Below, one piece after another: positions 34,613 through 46,937 of a DNA stretch of 64,000 nucleotides. This stretch comes from Codonopsis lanceolata (taxonomy: Eukaryota; Streptophyta; Magnoliopsida; Asterales; Campanulaceae), in NCBI GenBank assembly GCA_013146195.2, contig CM028379.1:85240156-85304155 (forward strand), in the 5' to 3' direction. The notes beneath the pieces are model-generated. The model had not been told where the DNA came from. It did not search any database and saw only the letters and a program-made list of their open reading frames with translations. Each line of letters starts with the position of its first letter. The stretch's first letter is position 1. The position numbers were made by a program, and so were the translations under genes.

Positions 34613-36870
34613 GACGTTGCCTTTGTTTTGACCCGGTCACCTTCCTAGGTAAAGAAAGAAAGAGAAAGTTAAAGATCGATGTTGCGAATAGTTATAATTA
34701 AGGTGGTTTCAGCTTTTAATTACCGTCAATAAACTAAAGGATGAATCGAGACTAAGAAGTACTAATCAAAACACCGATGGATATGATGTGGCAAAAATCT
34801 AGCTTGGGTTGTCCGATTAATGCGTAGGATATTTGGGCTTGATCTGCTTCCTTGAACCTGCTTAAAAACATGAAATCACCTTAGTGAGAGTGCATGTCTT
34901 GGCCTCACGAAACCACTTTGGTGTGAGAGTAAGTATCGTGTGAGAGTCAAAAAGCAATTTGACAGAGGTTTTAGGTTCAAGAAAGTGTGTGTACCTTGTT
35001 TATGGTTTATGGAGGGGTATTTATAGGCCCCCATGACCTAGAATCCTTGTGGGATTCGGTTTCCATAGATACCTAGCAAGTTTAGGAGGAAACTCCAAAA
35101 TTTTAGGCGTGACAGGTGGCTGGCAGCAAGAATATAGGAGCAGATTAGGTAAGTGTCCTACTCGGATAAGGAAACCTTTGATTCGTCTTGGAGAGCAAGT
35201 TTCTGAGGTTCCCTGCTCGATGCTTGCCTAGGCGAGCAAGGCTCTCCCCGACTTTATGACGTAGATCTGATGATAACAAGTATGAATCCCAGGCATGGTC
35301 CCCCTGGTCAGGAAGGCAATGCCTATGCTCAACCAGGTTTAGACGGGAGTTACAATGTTTTCTGCTCGGCACCAAACTAGATATGTCTGCTAGGTTGGTA
35401 GGTCGCATGCTAATTATGAACGTGACTAGCACATGATGATCGCTCATGCTTTGTTCATGACCAGGTTTGGGCAGGGCACCTCAGTGGCCCCTAGCTCCTT
35501 GCCTGGCGAGTATTCATGCTCGGAGCGGGGAGTTCTCATGTTCGGTGTTGTTGTTCTTGTATCGGGCACCAACACTTACAAATTTTCTAAGTGGATCATG
35601 ATCTGGCTGGAAGGTAAAGTGGTAGAAGATTTTGGAACCCAGGTGAAAGGCAGGCAGCTGGAGCGTGTTGGGGAAGCTTTGCCTTTGGAAAGTACTGGGG
35701 AGAGTAGGCGAAAAGGCGTGTGAGTCGTCAAGGAATGGTGTGACTTGATAGAGGCATGCTTTACAAAGCACCGCATTAAATGCACGCGTCTTTGGGGTGA
35801 TGTTAGCCATCCTCGTAGGCACCGTTTGGGTGTCTCTTCCCTCCCAAAACTCCCAACAACATCCTATAAAAATCTCATCTTCCCTCATTTCTTTTTTACC
35901 GCTTTTAAGAGATTTTTAGAGAGAAAAACTACAACTTACTGTCGCTTCCTCAAGAGATTTCTAGATTCCGGTGCCCTTGCCTCTTGATTAAAATTGTTAA
36001 CTTGTTCTCCGACCCTAAAGTCTTTCCTTGCTTCCATTTTGACAGAGCTTATGCAGAAGAAGGAACTTAACCCAATCTTGACAGTGAGTTTTCTTGCTCT
36101 TTTCTGGTTTTGTCCTTCATTTTTTGGGTTTCTGGGTTTCTCATTCATCTTCAAGCTATTTTTGGGTAGAATTCATAAGGTAGAATCAGACCATAGGTAG
36201 AGATCGAGGAAAATCACCAAAAGTGTCTTACGTGCTAGGCGAGCATGGCCCCTTGGTGTACCTAGACTTAGGGTTTTCCCCCTTTTTGAATTGTTTTTCA
36301 CTTCGAGCAAAGTCTGACCTCTATTTCCTCAATCTCCATGTACATGTCTCACAAATAGTATTCGGACAATGAGAGAGAGGATTTCAGCTATGGCGAGCGA
36401 GAATGACCCATCAAGCAAAGGAAAAGACTCCTCTATTTGGAATGGAGTCTAATAGTGCCGCAGAAGTGCGGGTCGGGAAGCCGTTGTCGCGCATGTCCGT
36501 GTGTCCGTCATCACACTTACAGATTCTTCCAATGGGCATGTCCCATTTGATGGAGAGGTGGAGCAAGGCCATGTGCCTGCTTGGGGGCAAGGCCTAACAC
36601 ATTTGTTTGAGAAAGAGAAACCCATGTTTGAAGAGGGTGTTGACGAGGAAACTTTGCCATACCTCGAACAGGGGGTTGCTGTCAATGAGGCTGTTGATTC
36701 CTATGATTAGATTTGGTTGAGTCATCTTCTGATTCTATTGTACAAGAGGCTAAAAGGTCCGCATCGATTAGTGTGGCAACTGCCTTAGAATCACTTTGTT
36801 TAGAATAGTTTCTAAGTGTTAGTTCTTAGCGCCAAGAAGCTTCTACAAAGAACCCAGGACCAGCAGACTT
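34613..36870. other. Decayed LTR-retrotransposon-like region, family unclear
   Basis: At 34860-35050 the minus strand has a TATAAATACCCCTCCATAAACC promoter-like phrase followed by a leader, as in an LTR. At 35700-36250 the plus strand has a TATAAAAATCTCATCTTCC phrase and a leader. At 36392 ATGGCGAGCGAGAATGACCC begins a short frame (MASENDPSSKGKDSS), and 36501-36710 reads SVITLTDSSNGHVPFDGEVE and onward. These look like remnants of gag-type leader regions, but I cannot place them in a family. Confidence 0.35.
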
Positions 36871-37887
36871 TGAAGTCCTTTCAAATGAAAATCAAAATTG
36901 GCCAAAATCAAGAAACAATGACACGTGTACACCTATTTAGATATTTTCGAAAATATCTAGTCATTATGTCTTCACCGATTATTTTTCAAGAAGTCAACTC
37001 GCATGATGACAACAATCGAATCAACTCGAAATCAAGACCAAGACATTACCCGCTTTGGCTAAGAAGACTTTCCAAGCCGCAAAGCTCGCACTCAAACATT
37101 ACTCGCTTAGTAATGTCTTCTCTCGCACACCGCATCTCTCGATGATGTGGTTGTTTTTCCCCAAAGCGCCGAATTGCATTCAATGCAAAGGAACGTTGAC
37201 TGATTTATCTCTCGATTTTAACCCAACGGTCAAAAGATCTCTTCCCCGGTATATATTCAAGTGTTGAAGATCTGAAGAAATAACTCTTGCGCATTAAACT
37301 CTCAAGCTTCATCTTCATCACTCAAGCATTCAAGAGATCAAAGGACAAGGGCTAACACTTCACCAAACTTTCTGAAGCTGCAGATCTGCCATCTTAAATT
37401 CTTTCTCAGCTTCATTCTGTTTGTCTTTAAACTGTTCTTAATTTCTGCACGTGTGGAGAACAATTATTCATTGATTGTCTCTCTCACCTTTATACACTTG
37501 GTTAAAAATTCATTTTGTACACGATCCATTAGAGATCTAAGTCATAAACCTAGTGGATAAACAAGTGCACTTTTAAAATCCAAAGCTAACCACTTTGGTA
37601 GTGGATGTAGTACTATTCACAGTACGAACCACTTCAAATTCCTCGTGCGCTTAAACTCTTCTTATCTCTCACTTTAATTGATTGTGTTTAATCTGTTTCA
37701 GATTCTCATACGCCTTAACAAGACTCTTGATAATTTCGAATCTAATTTGTTTCCGCCGCCTAAGCACTTCTATTCAAACATTTCATAAATCCTTAGAAGT
37801 GTTCTTAAAAGAAAAAGTTTTATAAAAACATATCTAGGCTATTCAACCCCCCTTCTAGCCTAGATTGAGCCTACTTCGGGACCAACA
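36871..37887 (+). repeat. 5' LTR of copia 1
   Basis: It starts TGAAGTCC and ends GGGACCAACA. It holds TATATATTCAAGTG (37250) as a likely TATA region. The bases just before it (ACCAGCAGACT) resemble those before the 3' LTR, so the true start may be slightly upstream or the flank comes from another copy. Confidence 0.8.
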
Positions 37888-37889
37888 AT

Positions 37890-37901
37890 TGGTATCAGAG
37901 C
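37890..37901 (+). other. Primer-binding site of copia 1
   Basis: TGGTATCAGAGC, complementary to the 3' end of plant initiator Met-tRNA, lies two bases after the LTR. Confidence 0.9.
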
Positions 37902-37954
37902 TTAATTCTTTGAAAAATCATTTTTCCAAGATTAACCTCTTGAGAATAGATCCT

Positions 37955-39320
37955 ATGGCTCACTATATGCTGCCTACTTCAAACACCCACGCCCAATATT
38001 GACGAAGGCCATTTCAAGTATGGAAAGACAAGGTTATGAGATATATGAATTCTATTGACAATCGGTTGTGGCAATGTGTTCTAACAGGTCCATATATTCC
38101 AATGAAGCCCAACCTACTTGCTGAAGTAGCCAGTGGTCCTCCGGAGATACCTAAATCTATGAACGAATGGACAGACGAAGAAAGGAGGCTTGTTGAACTC
38201 GACAAAGAAGGTTATTCATATTATATCCAAATTGCCGACACAAGCACATATCAACGCATCATTAGATGCAAACCGCCAAGGAATGTGGGAAGCCTTGTGG
38301 AATATCTTGAAGGAGATCTACCCACAAGGGACAAATGTAAAAGTACAACTATATTCAACAGCTCGACTCATTCTAAAAGATCCTAAGGAGACTCTACTGG
38401 CAAGCCTAACATGCATTTTGTGAGGTAGTAAATAGTTGTTACTCTTTAGAAAAGAATATAGTGTTAAAGAAGTGAATATGAGATTTTTAGCTTCTTTAGA
38501 AGTTTGTGGCATGTAAAAACCATCGCAATAAAAGAGTCCAAAGACTTGAACTCCATGCATCTCTAAGCTTGTATGCGAAGTTTAATGCCTATGAGCAAGA
38601 ATTACTTCAAGCTCAAGAACAGACAAACATTTTAAACTTCCTTCCTTTTCTCGCTATCTCCCAGAAATTCCCTGCTCAAGAAAGCAAACCATCTACTTCT
38701 TCTTCAAACGAATGAAATTTTCTCTCGACGAGCAATTTGCTATGTTCGTTAAGAAGTTTCAAAAGTTCTCAAAATTTAACAAAAAGAAAGAAGCAAACCA
38801 ATAGACTTTCGTAAAGACCGAAAACTCACACAATAATGAGTTAGTTTGCTACAATTGCAGAAACCCGGTCACTTTGCTTCTAAATGTCCTAAGCCTAAAT
38901 ATGAAGCCTATAAAAGGAGACCTTCTAAATCATTTTCTAAACATAGAGGTCTTCCGGCCGAGGACTTAGAAGAAAACCATGTAGCCACTTGGTTTGAAAC
39001 CGATTCTCGACGAGGATGATAGTGATGACTCACCCGAGCAAGCACACATTTGTCTTGTTGCTCTAGAGTCACCTCCCACCTATGACTCGCATGCTGAAGT
39101 TAAGTACTCTCCCTTTCAAGCTAACATAGAACAATCTTCTCAAGAGCCTTCAAAAGAAGAAATCCTCAAGGATGCTCAAGACATGCTAGAGGAATTCAAT
39201 GAATTTAGGAAGGCCTATGTTAAGTTAGCTAAAAGTCATGAGAAGTTGAATCGAGAAATCCATGCCGAAACCGAGTTAAAAACTCTCCATGGAATCCAAC
39301 AGAAAGTATCAAGTTAAAAG
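37955..39320 (+). pseudogene. gag of copia 1
   Basis: ATG at 37955 begins MAHYMLPTSN. Then comes the typical SIRE-type Gag region with a tryptophan motif (QVWKDKVMRYMNSIDN), 'LWQCVLTGPYIPMK' and 'NEWTDEERRLVELDKE' (38157-38215). A CCHC zinc knuckle follows (CYNCRNPGHFASKC, 38847-38887, broken by one indel), and an acidic/coiled segment KSHEKLNREIHAETELK (39230-39280). Stops and frameshifts are frequent. Confidence 0.8.
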
Positions 39321-41930
39321 AAGAGAACAAGTTTCTCAATGAAAAGGTTGCTTGTCTTATTGATCATGCCAAAGAGTTATCTCGCCGAGAAAGAAGAGTT
39401 GCAAAAACCATTAACTCATGGAATAACTCAACTAGCTTTGATCAAATTCTTGGAGATCGAAGCCCTCAACAGATAAATCTGGCTAGATTCTCTAATGAAA
39501 TCTCTAGCGCAACCTCTCGAACAAGAAAATGAACATTTTATGCTGAATAGTAATATTCCTCGCACAATATCGTAAACCTAACAAGGGTAAAGAAGGAATT
39601 GGTTATACCGCTACTCCTTATAAATACCCTAAGGTTCAAATAATCAAACAAAGGAAGCTTTGAAAGCAAAGCAATCATCCGCCGGAGATAAATCATAAAG
39701 GAGGTGCAGATTACAATGCCTCTACCAAAGACTTCGTGAAAGCAAAGGTCGCCAAGCTGTGGCCTATGAAAAGCCCTCTCAAACCTATCGATTCATCAAC
39801 AAGACTACAGATGGTGCCATCGCTACGCTGCATGTTGACACCAAGCTTAAAGGAAAATGCATGAGGCATCAAAGTCTACTACCAAGAAACATTCTTTTGC
39901 TAAAGCAAAGATCGGCCAGATATGCACTCAAGAAGCCTCATACGATGCCTCTAAGCCCGCCGCTAACAAGACTACCAACCCAAAAGTCAGCCGTTAAGAA
40001 AAGTGTTCAAAAACCTTCAAATATCCAAAGATAATCATGTAGACTTTGTAATTTTCATCACCGACATTTTGTAAATGCTTTGGCCACTTGGTCCATGAAT
40101 GTCCGCCGAATCCATCATGAAGCCTCGCTGATCCCCTATTCCAAAAATCGCAAGTATGGGTTCCAAAAATACGCTAACCTCTTGGACCCATAAAGGAAAA
40201 TAAAAGGGGACCATGATTTTCTTACCTCTACATCTCGTGTGTGCTTCATGGCTATCTCAAACTTAGAAAAGAAAGATGTGTGGTATCTAGATAGCGGCCG
40301 CCAAGACACATGACCGAGAATCCCGCCTTTCTCTAATATTTCAAATGTAAGGCCCTCCACTATCTTCTGAGACAATGCTAAAGGAAGAACAATTGGCTAT
40401 GGATCCATCATTCGAGGAAATCTCTCCATTGAAAAGTCTCTCTTGTAGAAGGCTTGAAACATAATCTCCTCGAGTATTTTCACCCCGTGACAAAGGGCTT
40501 ATATGTCAATTCTCCTCAAACATGTGATATCAAGGATCCAGCCTCTTGCTCAACCGAGTTACCGGTCATAGACAAGGGAATGTCTATGTAATAGATTTGA
40601 ATGCCTACTACTACTAATTTATGTCTTGTGGCAAACTCGGTGGCAAACTCGCCAAGACTACCATTTGAACTTCAAATATCTAGCCAAGCTAAAAGACTCC
40701 AAAGAAGGTCTAGTCAAAGGATTGCCAAAGGTCTCGCCGAACATGATCGCTCGTGCAAAGCATGCCAACCTGAAAGCTTTCAAAAACGCCATTCAAAAGC
40801 AAACCAGACTCTCAACGACAAGACCTCTACAACCGCCGCACATGGATCTCTTTCGACCGCCACTACTATTAGTTATGGTGGTTTCAGATACACACTAGTA
40901 GTAGTGGATGACTATACAAGATACACTTGGACGTAGATGATGTCTTCTAAAGATCACACATACGATCTTCTTACAAAGACTATTCGTAAGATTGCAAACG
41001 CAAAAACTCGATGAAATCGCTGACGCTCGATCGACAATGGCACCGAAGTTCACCAACAATGGAATAGCAAAGTACCGTGATGATCACGTATTGGGCACAA
41101 CTTCTCTCAGAAGAACTCCACAAAGAAAACGGCGTTGCCGAAAGGAAGAACGTAACACTTATCGAAGCCGCTAAAACTATGCTTGTCAAGCAAAGTTGCC
41201 CAAACACTCTCAAGCGTAAGCCGTCAATATACCGCTTTACTCAAAACGATCATTGATCAACAAATTTCACGGTAAAACACCCTATGAACTTTGGAGAGGT
41301 AAAACCCCAAACATTGATTTTTAAAATCTTCTAACAGAATGCTTTGTAGTCTACAATGGTAATGATTATAGAGGCAAATTTGATCATAAAGCCGATGAAG
41401 GTGTATTTTTGGGTTATGCCTTACACTCCAAAGCTTACAGGGTTTTCAACAAACGTTCATTAAAAATAGTTGAATCTGTTCATGTTTCATTTGATGAATT
41501 TGATTTATTAGAGCCACATGTGGCTCCAAATGTTGCTGATGACTTTGTTAATGTTGAGACAGGTACACCCCAACCATCGACCTCTAGTATACCTAATCCT
41601 TCACCAGCAACTCAATCAAACATTCCTGACCATCACTTCTTGACAAACGGGTCACCAGAAGACTTCAACCCTACTCAAGAAAATCCGATTCAAGAACCTT
41701 TTGTTTCTCAACCTGAAAATCCTATTCCTCAACTCACCTATGAGCCAAATTCTGAACACAACTCTCATCAAGACACAGCTGATCTTCCCTATAGCTCTCC
41801 TTCTGAACCTTGTCATGTAGAAACAAAGAAGAACTCATCATATTCCTCGCTGCCGCAAGAACATGCAAAGACCATCCGATCTCTCAAATCATTGGTGACA
41901 TTCATGTTGGAGTACGGACCGTAAGATCTT
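39321..41930 (+). pseudogene. Protease-integrase region of copia 1, heavily broken
   Basis: DVWYLDSG (40276-40299) is the GAG-protease active-site start, but the following codons, normally C-S-R-H-M, are altered (GCCGCCAAGACAC). Integrase fragments include GGFRYTLVVVDDYTRYTW (40876-40932) and the C-terminal GYALHSKAYRVFNKRSLKIV (41412-41471). A Pro/Ser/Gln-rich linker to the RT follows. The region cannot encode working enzymes. Confidence 0.75.
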
Positions 41931-43501
41931 CCAAAATGAATGTATGTTCTCAGGCCGCATTTGTCTCAGAAGAAGAGCCAAAGAAGGTCGAAGAAGCTCT
42001 TCAAGATCCAAGTTGGCTGGAAGCCATGCAAGAAGAACTTCAACAATTTGAACGATGTCAAGTATGGAAGCTAGTTCCAAAGCCTCCAAAGCCCGCCGAT
42101 CATACGGCCATTGGCACAAAATGGGTGTTCGTAAACAAGAAGGATGAGGATGGAAACATAGTGAGGAACAAAGCAAGACTTGTTGCACAGGGATATCGCC
42201 AAGAAGAAGGAATCGACTATGATGAAACATTCGCTCCTGTAGCAAGATTGGAAGCTATCAGAATTTTCTTAGCCTACGCTACATACAAAGACTTTCAGGC
42301 TGCACTCAAATGGATGTCAAGAGCTGCTCCTTAATGGTGATCTTCAAGAAACAGTTTACGTTGCTCAACCTCCAGGCTTTGTAGAAAAAGGAAAAGAAAC
42401 TCATGTTTACAAGCTTAAGAAGGCTCTCTATGGTCTTAAGCAAGCTCCTCGAGCCTGGTATGAAACCCTTTCTAAGTTTCTGGTTGAACAAGGATTCGTG
42501 CGAGGCAAGATTGACACCACTCTCTTCATTCTCAAGCACAAAGGACATTCTCTGCTGGTACAGATCTACGTTGATGATATCATTTTCTCGATCCACAAAT
42601 GAGAAGTTATGTAAGCGATTTGAAACGCTTATGACCGGCAAGTTTCAAATGAGTATGATGGGCGAACTCACATTCTTCTTGGGTCTTCAAATTCAACAAA
42701 TTCAACAAAGGGATATTCATCAGTCAATCCAAGTATGCTAAAGATCTGGTCAAGAAATTTGGATTGGAAACAGCAAACACATTTGATACTCCAATGGCTG
42801 CTAGATGCAAACTTACAAAGGACTTACAAGGAAAGAAAGTTGATATCACCCACTATAGGGGGATAATTGGTTCTCTACTCTACCTCACCGCCAGCAGACC
42901 CGACATAGTATATGCTGTTGGGGTGTGTGCTAGATTTCAAGCAGACCCTCGTGAGTCACATCTTCTTGCAGCCAAAAGAATCATCAACACGATCGATACC
43001 ACCAACTTAGGTATCCGTATCCAAGAGAATCATCTTTCAACTTGGTTGATACTCGACGCAGACTATGCCGGCCGCCAAATTGACGTAAAAGCACTAGTGG
43101 AACTTGTCAATTTCTAGAGACGCACTGCCTCTTGGGCTAGCAAGAAACAAGCATCCGCCTCAAATTCCACCACGTAAGTAATACATAGCCGCGGTAGCCG
43201 CCGCCAACTACTATGGATCAAACAACAGTTAGTAGACTACGACATCAAAGTAGCAGACTGCCCAATCATGTGTGATAACACCTCAGCAATCTCTATCACC
43301 TACAATCCCGTGATGCACTCCAAGACAAAGCATATCGATGTTCGATATCACTTTCTAAGGGACAATGTAGAAAAGAGAAACATTAGTATGAAGTATATTT
43401 CAACTGACCATCAACTAGCAGACATCTTCACCAAAGCTCTGGAAGCAGACAGGTTTGCTTATCTAAGGGGAGAGCTTGGTATGCTTGACCCGACTGCTTA
43501 A
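41931..43501 (+). pseudogene. Reverse transcriptase and RNase H of copia 1
   Basis: The RT starts with EEPKKVEEALQDPSWLEAMQ and contains GTKWVFVNKKDEDGNIVRNK, ARLVAQGYRQEEGIDYDETF, APVARLEAIR and, after a frameshift near 42310, YVDD (42567-42578). RNase H follows with LLYLTASRPDIVYAV (42877-42921), MCDNTSAISI, HSKTKHIDVRYHF and ADIFTKALEADRF, ending at TAA 43499-43501. At least three frameshifts are present. Confidence 0.85.
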
Positions 43502-43539
43502 ATTTTATCTAAAATTAATTTTTAAAATAATGCTTCTTT

Positions 43540-43625
43540 ATTTTAAGCAGATTTGAAAATTTATTTTAAGCAGACTTGAAAATTTATTTTAAGCAGACTT
43601 GAAAATTTATTTTGAGCAGACTTAT
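43540..43625. repeat. 24-bp tandem repeat after pol
   Basis: TTAAGCAGACTTGAAAATTT units occur nearly four times directly after the pol stop codon. A purine-rich GAGAGGGAGG tract follows at 43698. Confidence 0.85.
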
Positions 43626-43860
43626 TACTTTCAAATATTTTAAATCAAGAATTTCTAAAGTCACTAAAAGAAAAATGAGTTTTCTAAACTATAATTTTGA
43701 GAGGGAGGCTTATGCAAATTATGAGGGACCGCTTTGAAATTGGTTGAGTGAATATTTGAAAAGGCCCTTTTCTTTCCTAAAAGCCGCCATTCATTAAGTC
43801 TTGTCATCAAAAGGCGCTCGACTTAATGTCGTTTCACAAGTCTCTATGACTGATGGCACG

Positions 43861-44037
43861 CCCCTTTATAAACCCTCAACCGCCAAAAAGTTCTTTTACC
43901 AAAACTGTCTCTTTCTATTCTCTCTCTCTCTCTAAAGTTTCTTCTCTCTAAAAATTTTCTACTTCCTTCGCCCTGTTCGATAGTTGATTCTGCAGATTCA
44001 CGACATTTACTTCTTCTCCTTCTGCAAATCTTCGAAA
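43861..44037 (+). promoter_or_regulatory. Host-like promoter and 5' leader of the third gene
   Basis: CCCCTTTATAAACCC (TATA at 43865-43872) is followed by a CT-rich initiator region (43909-43940, CTCTCTCTCTCTCTAAAG) and about 140 bp of leader before ATG 44038. This is the layout of an ordinary plant RNA polymerase II promoter and is not part of the LTR. Confidence 0.6.
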
Positions 44038-45888
44038 ATGGTAAGAAATCTCGAACCCTAACTTCGTAATCTCAGTACGAGTTAAGTATGCTATCTCATC
44101 TAAAATTACGCCATTATTGACTGTTCATGTAACTGTTAGCTGCATAAATGTTAAATCTTCAAATTCTTGCTGTTCATTTCTGATAATACCCTCTTATAAA
44201 TGTTCTTGAACTGTCGATTTCAGCATTTTAAGTTATATTTTGACCATATATAGCATTCCATGAGTTGTCCAGATTTTTTAGGGCTTAAAGCTTCGCTTTT
44301 GAAATCTCAAGTTCTTGCCCTAATTTCTTGTTCTGTAATTTCTTAGGCTGGCACTTCTTCAACTTCTGCCATTCCTACACAAACCACTCACATCGACTCT
44401 GACATTCCAAAATTGCCCCCAACTATGTATCATCCGGGGATGTGTATTGACGAACCTTCTGTTCGTGCTTATGCTGCTGGGGTCAAGATAGTAGACGACC
44501 TGAACCAGTCCGGCATTCTGCCACTGTTCATGTTGGAGGATGGAGACTTCACTATCTCCGGGTCAAGAATTCTATCGAAGGCTACCAATGATTCAAGGTT
44601 ATCCATCACACCGTGGTCGAATCGCTACTATCACTATCATCGCCTCAATCGCCAAGATTATTGGCGTGGAGTTCGATGGTCCAACTTCACTCACAGATGC
44701 TGAAAAGACCACTGCCTGGTCATATATGCGTGGTGAGAACACACCAAGAGAGGCTGCTGCAAAGATGAAGCGGACTTTGTTTGAGGATGATGTCTACTTC
44801 ATCAGCCACTTATTTGACAAGAGTCTAATCTTCAAAAACGGCACCCATGATATAATGACCTCCGACCAGCTAGAGTACACCTCTGCTGTCCTTCTCAACA
44901 TCAGACTCAACTGGGCTCAGATCCTCTTTGAGCTGCTGTGTGATGCCGTGGAAGCGGTAAAGGCTTCGCTAAAGCGTGTTGCCTTTCGTCGACTTATCAA
45001 CGCTCTTCTTCGATCAAACACAAAACTTCACACTCATATTTTCAACTTTGAAAAGAAGAAGGTTCAGAAATCGATCCAGTTCACTAGCACATTCATCATC
45101 AACTATCAGAAGCTGAAGAACGAGAAACGCGTTCAGCAGGGTCTTCACCCTCTCGTCATTATCCATGCTCTGAATCCCCCACCTCTCAAAGTCATCAGAT
45201 CAATCCCGAGACAACAAGTGATTCATTCATGGCTGCAACCGAGCAAGAAGTTTCTAAAGAAGCCGCCGCCAAGGTCGCTTCAAAGATCGCCGCCTCGGCC
45301 CCCCTTCAAAGAAAAGAACCTCATCTCGCCGCAGAGGAGCCGGCCCCCAAAAAGAGGAAAGTTGCTTCTTCCTCAAGCACTGCTGCTACTCATCCCGCTG
45401 TCCTCCATCTAGAAAGAAAGAAGGCCGCTGCTTCATCCGCTCCTACTTCAATACCCGCCGGCCGCCGAACTGCATCGAAGAGGCCGCCCCTTCGCCCCCG
45501 CAAACGAAAAACCAAACGCACCGAGCCTCTCGAACCATTCATTCCCTTCATCCCACCTTCCTCTCCAATATCTTCTTCCTCCCTCCACTCACTTCTTCAA
45601 TGTACTCGGCCGTCCGTTGGGGAGGAGCCTCGCCGCCACACCCCTTCTTCATTCATTCCTCTTCAACCCCTCGCCGTTGCTGAGGAGGAGCATTCTTCCC
45701 CGCTCCCAAGCCAAAGAAACTCGACTGTGAAGAAGTCCTGTGGATCTATCACCTCTCCACCTCAAGACTCTATCCCTTCTCCACCCCATTCACTCCGAAC
45801 CCATCTCCACCATTCTTCCGTACACCTCTTTAGCCATTATATCCCTTCTACAAGCCAAAGAGCCTCTGAAGAACCAGCCAGACTTTGA
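44038..45888 (+). pseudogene. Third gene of copia 1: unknown nuclear-type protein with intron
   Basis: ATG (44038-44040) is followed at once by GTAAGA. The 306-bp intron ends TTTCTTAG at 44346, and exon 2 continues in frame (AGTSSTSAIPTQTTHIDSD). The globular part (MYHPGMCIDEPSVRAYAAG, GRIATITIIASIAKIIGVEF, LTDAEKTTAWSYMRGE) is in two frames because of an indel near 44610. A second indel near 45150 restores the first frame. The C-terminus is Pro/Ser/Lys/Arg-rich with a classical nuclear localisation motif PKKRKV (45346-45363) and RPRKRKTKR. Total about 500 residues. Its TGA stop is the first codon-length of the 3' LTR (45886). I do not recognise the family. An env-like role is possible by position but there is no signal peptide or membrane segment; a captured host gene is the alternative. 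Confidence 0.6.
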
Positions 45889-46923
45889 AGTCCGCTCAAA
45901 TACGAAAATCAAATTGGCCAAGATCAAGAAACAATGACACGGTACACCTATTCAGATATTTTCTAAAAATATCCGGGTCATCCTTGCTGCCTTCACCGAT
46001 TATTTTTCAAGAAGTCAACTCGCATAATGACAACCGCCCTGACCTCGACCAATCCCCAAAATCAAGACCGAAGACATTACCTGCTTTGGCTAAGAAGACT
46101 TTCCAAGCCGCAAAGCTCAGACTCAAACATTACTGCTTAGTAATGTCTTCTCTCGCACACCGCATCTCCGATGATCTGTGGGTCAGCTTTTCCCCATGCG
46201 CCGAATTGCATTCAATGCAAAGCGAACGTTGACTGATTTATCTCTCGATTTTAACCCAACGGCCAAAAGATCTCTTCCCTGGTATATATTCAAGTGTTGA
46301 AGATCTGAAGAAATAACTCTTGCGCATTAAACTCTCAAGCTTCATATTCATCACTCAAGCATTCAAGAGATCAAAGGACAAGGGCTAACACTTGACCAAA
46401 CTTTCTGAAGCTGCAGATCTGCCATCTTAAATTCTTTCTCAGCTTCATTCTGTTTGTCTTTAAACTGTTCTTAATTTCTGCACGTGTGGAGAACAATTAT
46501 TCATTGATTGTCTCTCTCACCTTTATACACTTGGTTAAAAATTCATTTTGTACACGATCCATTAGAGATCTAAGTCATAAACCTAGTGGATAAACAAGTG
46601 CACTTTTAAAATCCAAAGCTAACCACTTTGTAGTGGATGTAGTACTATTCACGCATGCGAACCACTTCAAATTGCGTGCGTTTAAACTCTTCTTATCTCT
46701 CACTTTAATTGATTGTGTTTAATCTGTTTCCAGATTCTCACGCCTTTAACAAAGACTCTTGATAATTTCAGAATCTAATTTGTTTCCGCTGCCTAAGCAC
46801 TTCTATTCAAACATTTCATAAATCCTTTAGAAGTGTTCTTAAAAGAAAAAGTTTTATAAAAACATATCTAGGCTATTCAACCCCCCCCTTCTAGCCTAGA
46901 TTGAGCCTACTTCGGGACCAACA
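45886..46923 (+). repeat. 3' LTR of copia 1
   Basis: Nearly the same text as 36871-37887, with long identical runs (for example from CGAATTGCATTCAATGC onward). Differences cluster in a short GC-rich patch near 46030-46060. It is followed by ATTTG and then the truncated LTR of copia 2. Confidence 0.9.
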
Positions 46924-46937
46924 ATTTGTATAGTTGT

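Larger units (their letters stand above)
36871..46923 (+). mobile_element. Copia retrotransposon 1 (SIRE/Maximus-like) with extra third gene
   Basis: Two about 1.03-kb LTRs flank a decayed gag-pol (37955-43501) and an additional downstream gene (43861-45888). The primer site follows the 5' LTR. The LTR end (CTAGCCTAGATTGAGCC...GGGACCAACA), the size of about 10 kb and the long region after RNase H fit the SIRE/Maximus lineage. The two LTRs remain very similar over long runs, yet gag-pol is full of frameshifts. The base pairs flanking the LTRs do not form a TSD (GACTT and ATTTG). Confidence 0.85.

Noticed and set aside
35433..35888. Overlapping frames of about 100-120 codons on both strands
   Set aside because: They lie in a decayed LTR-like region with no conserved motif on either strand.
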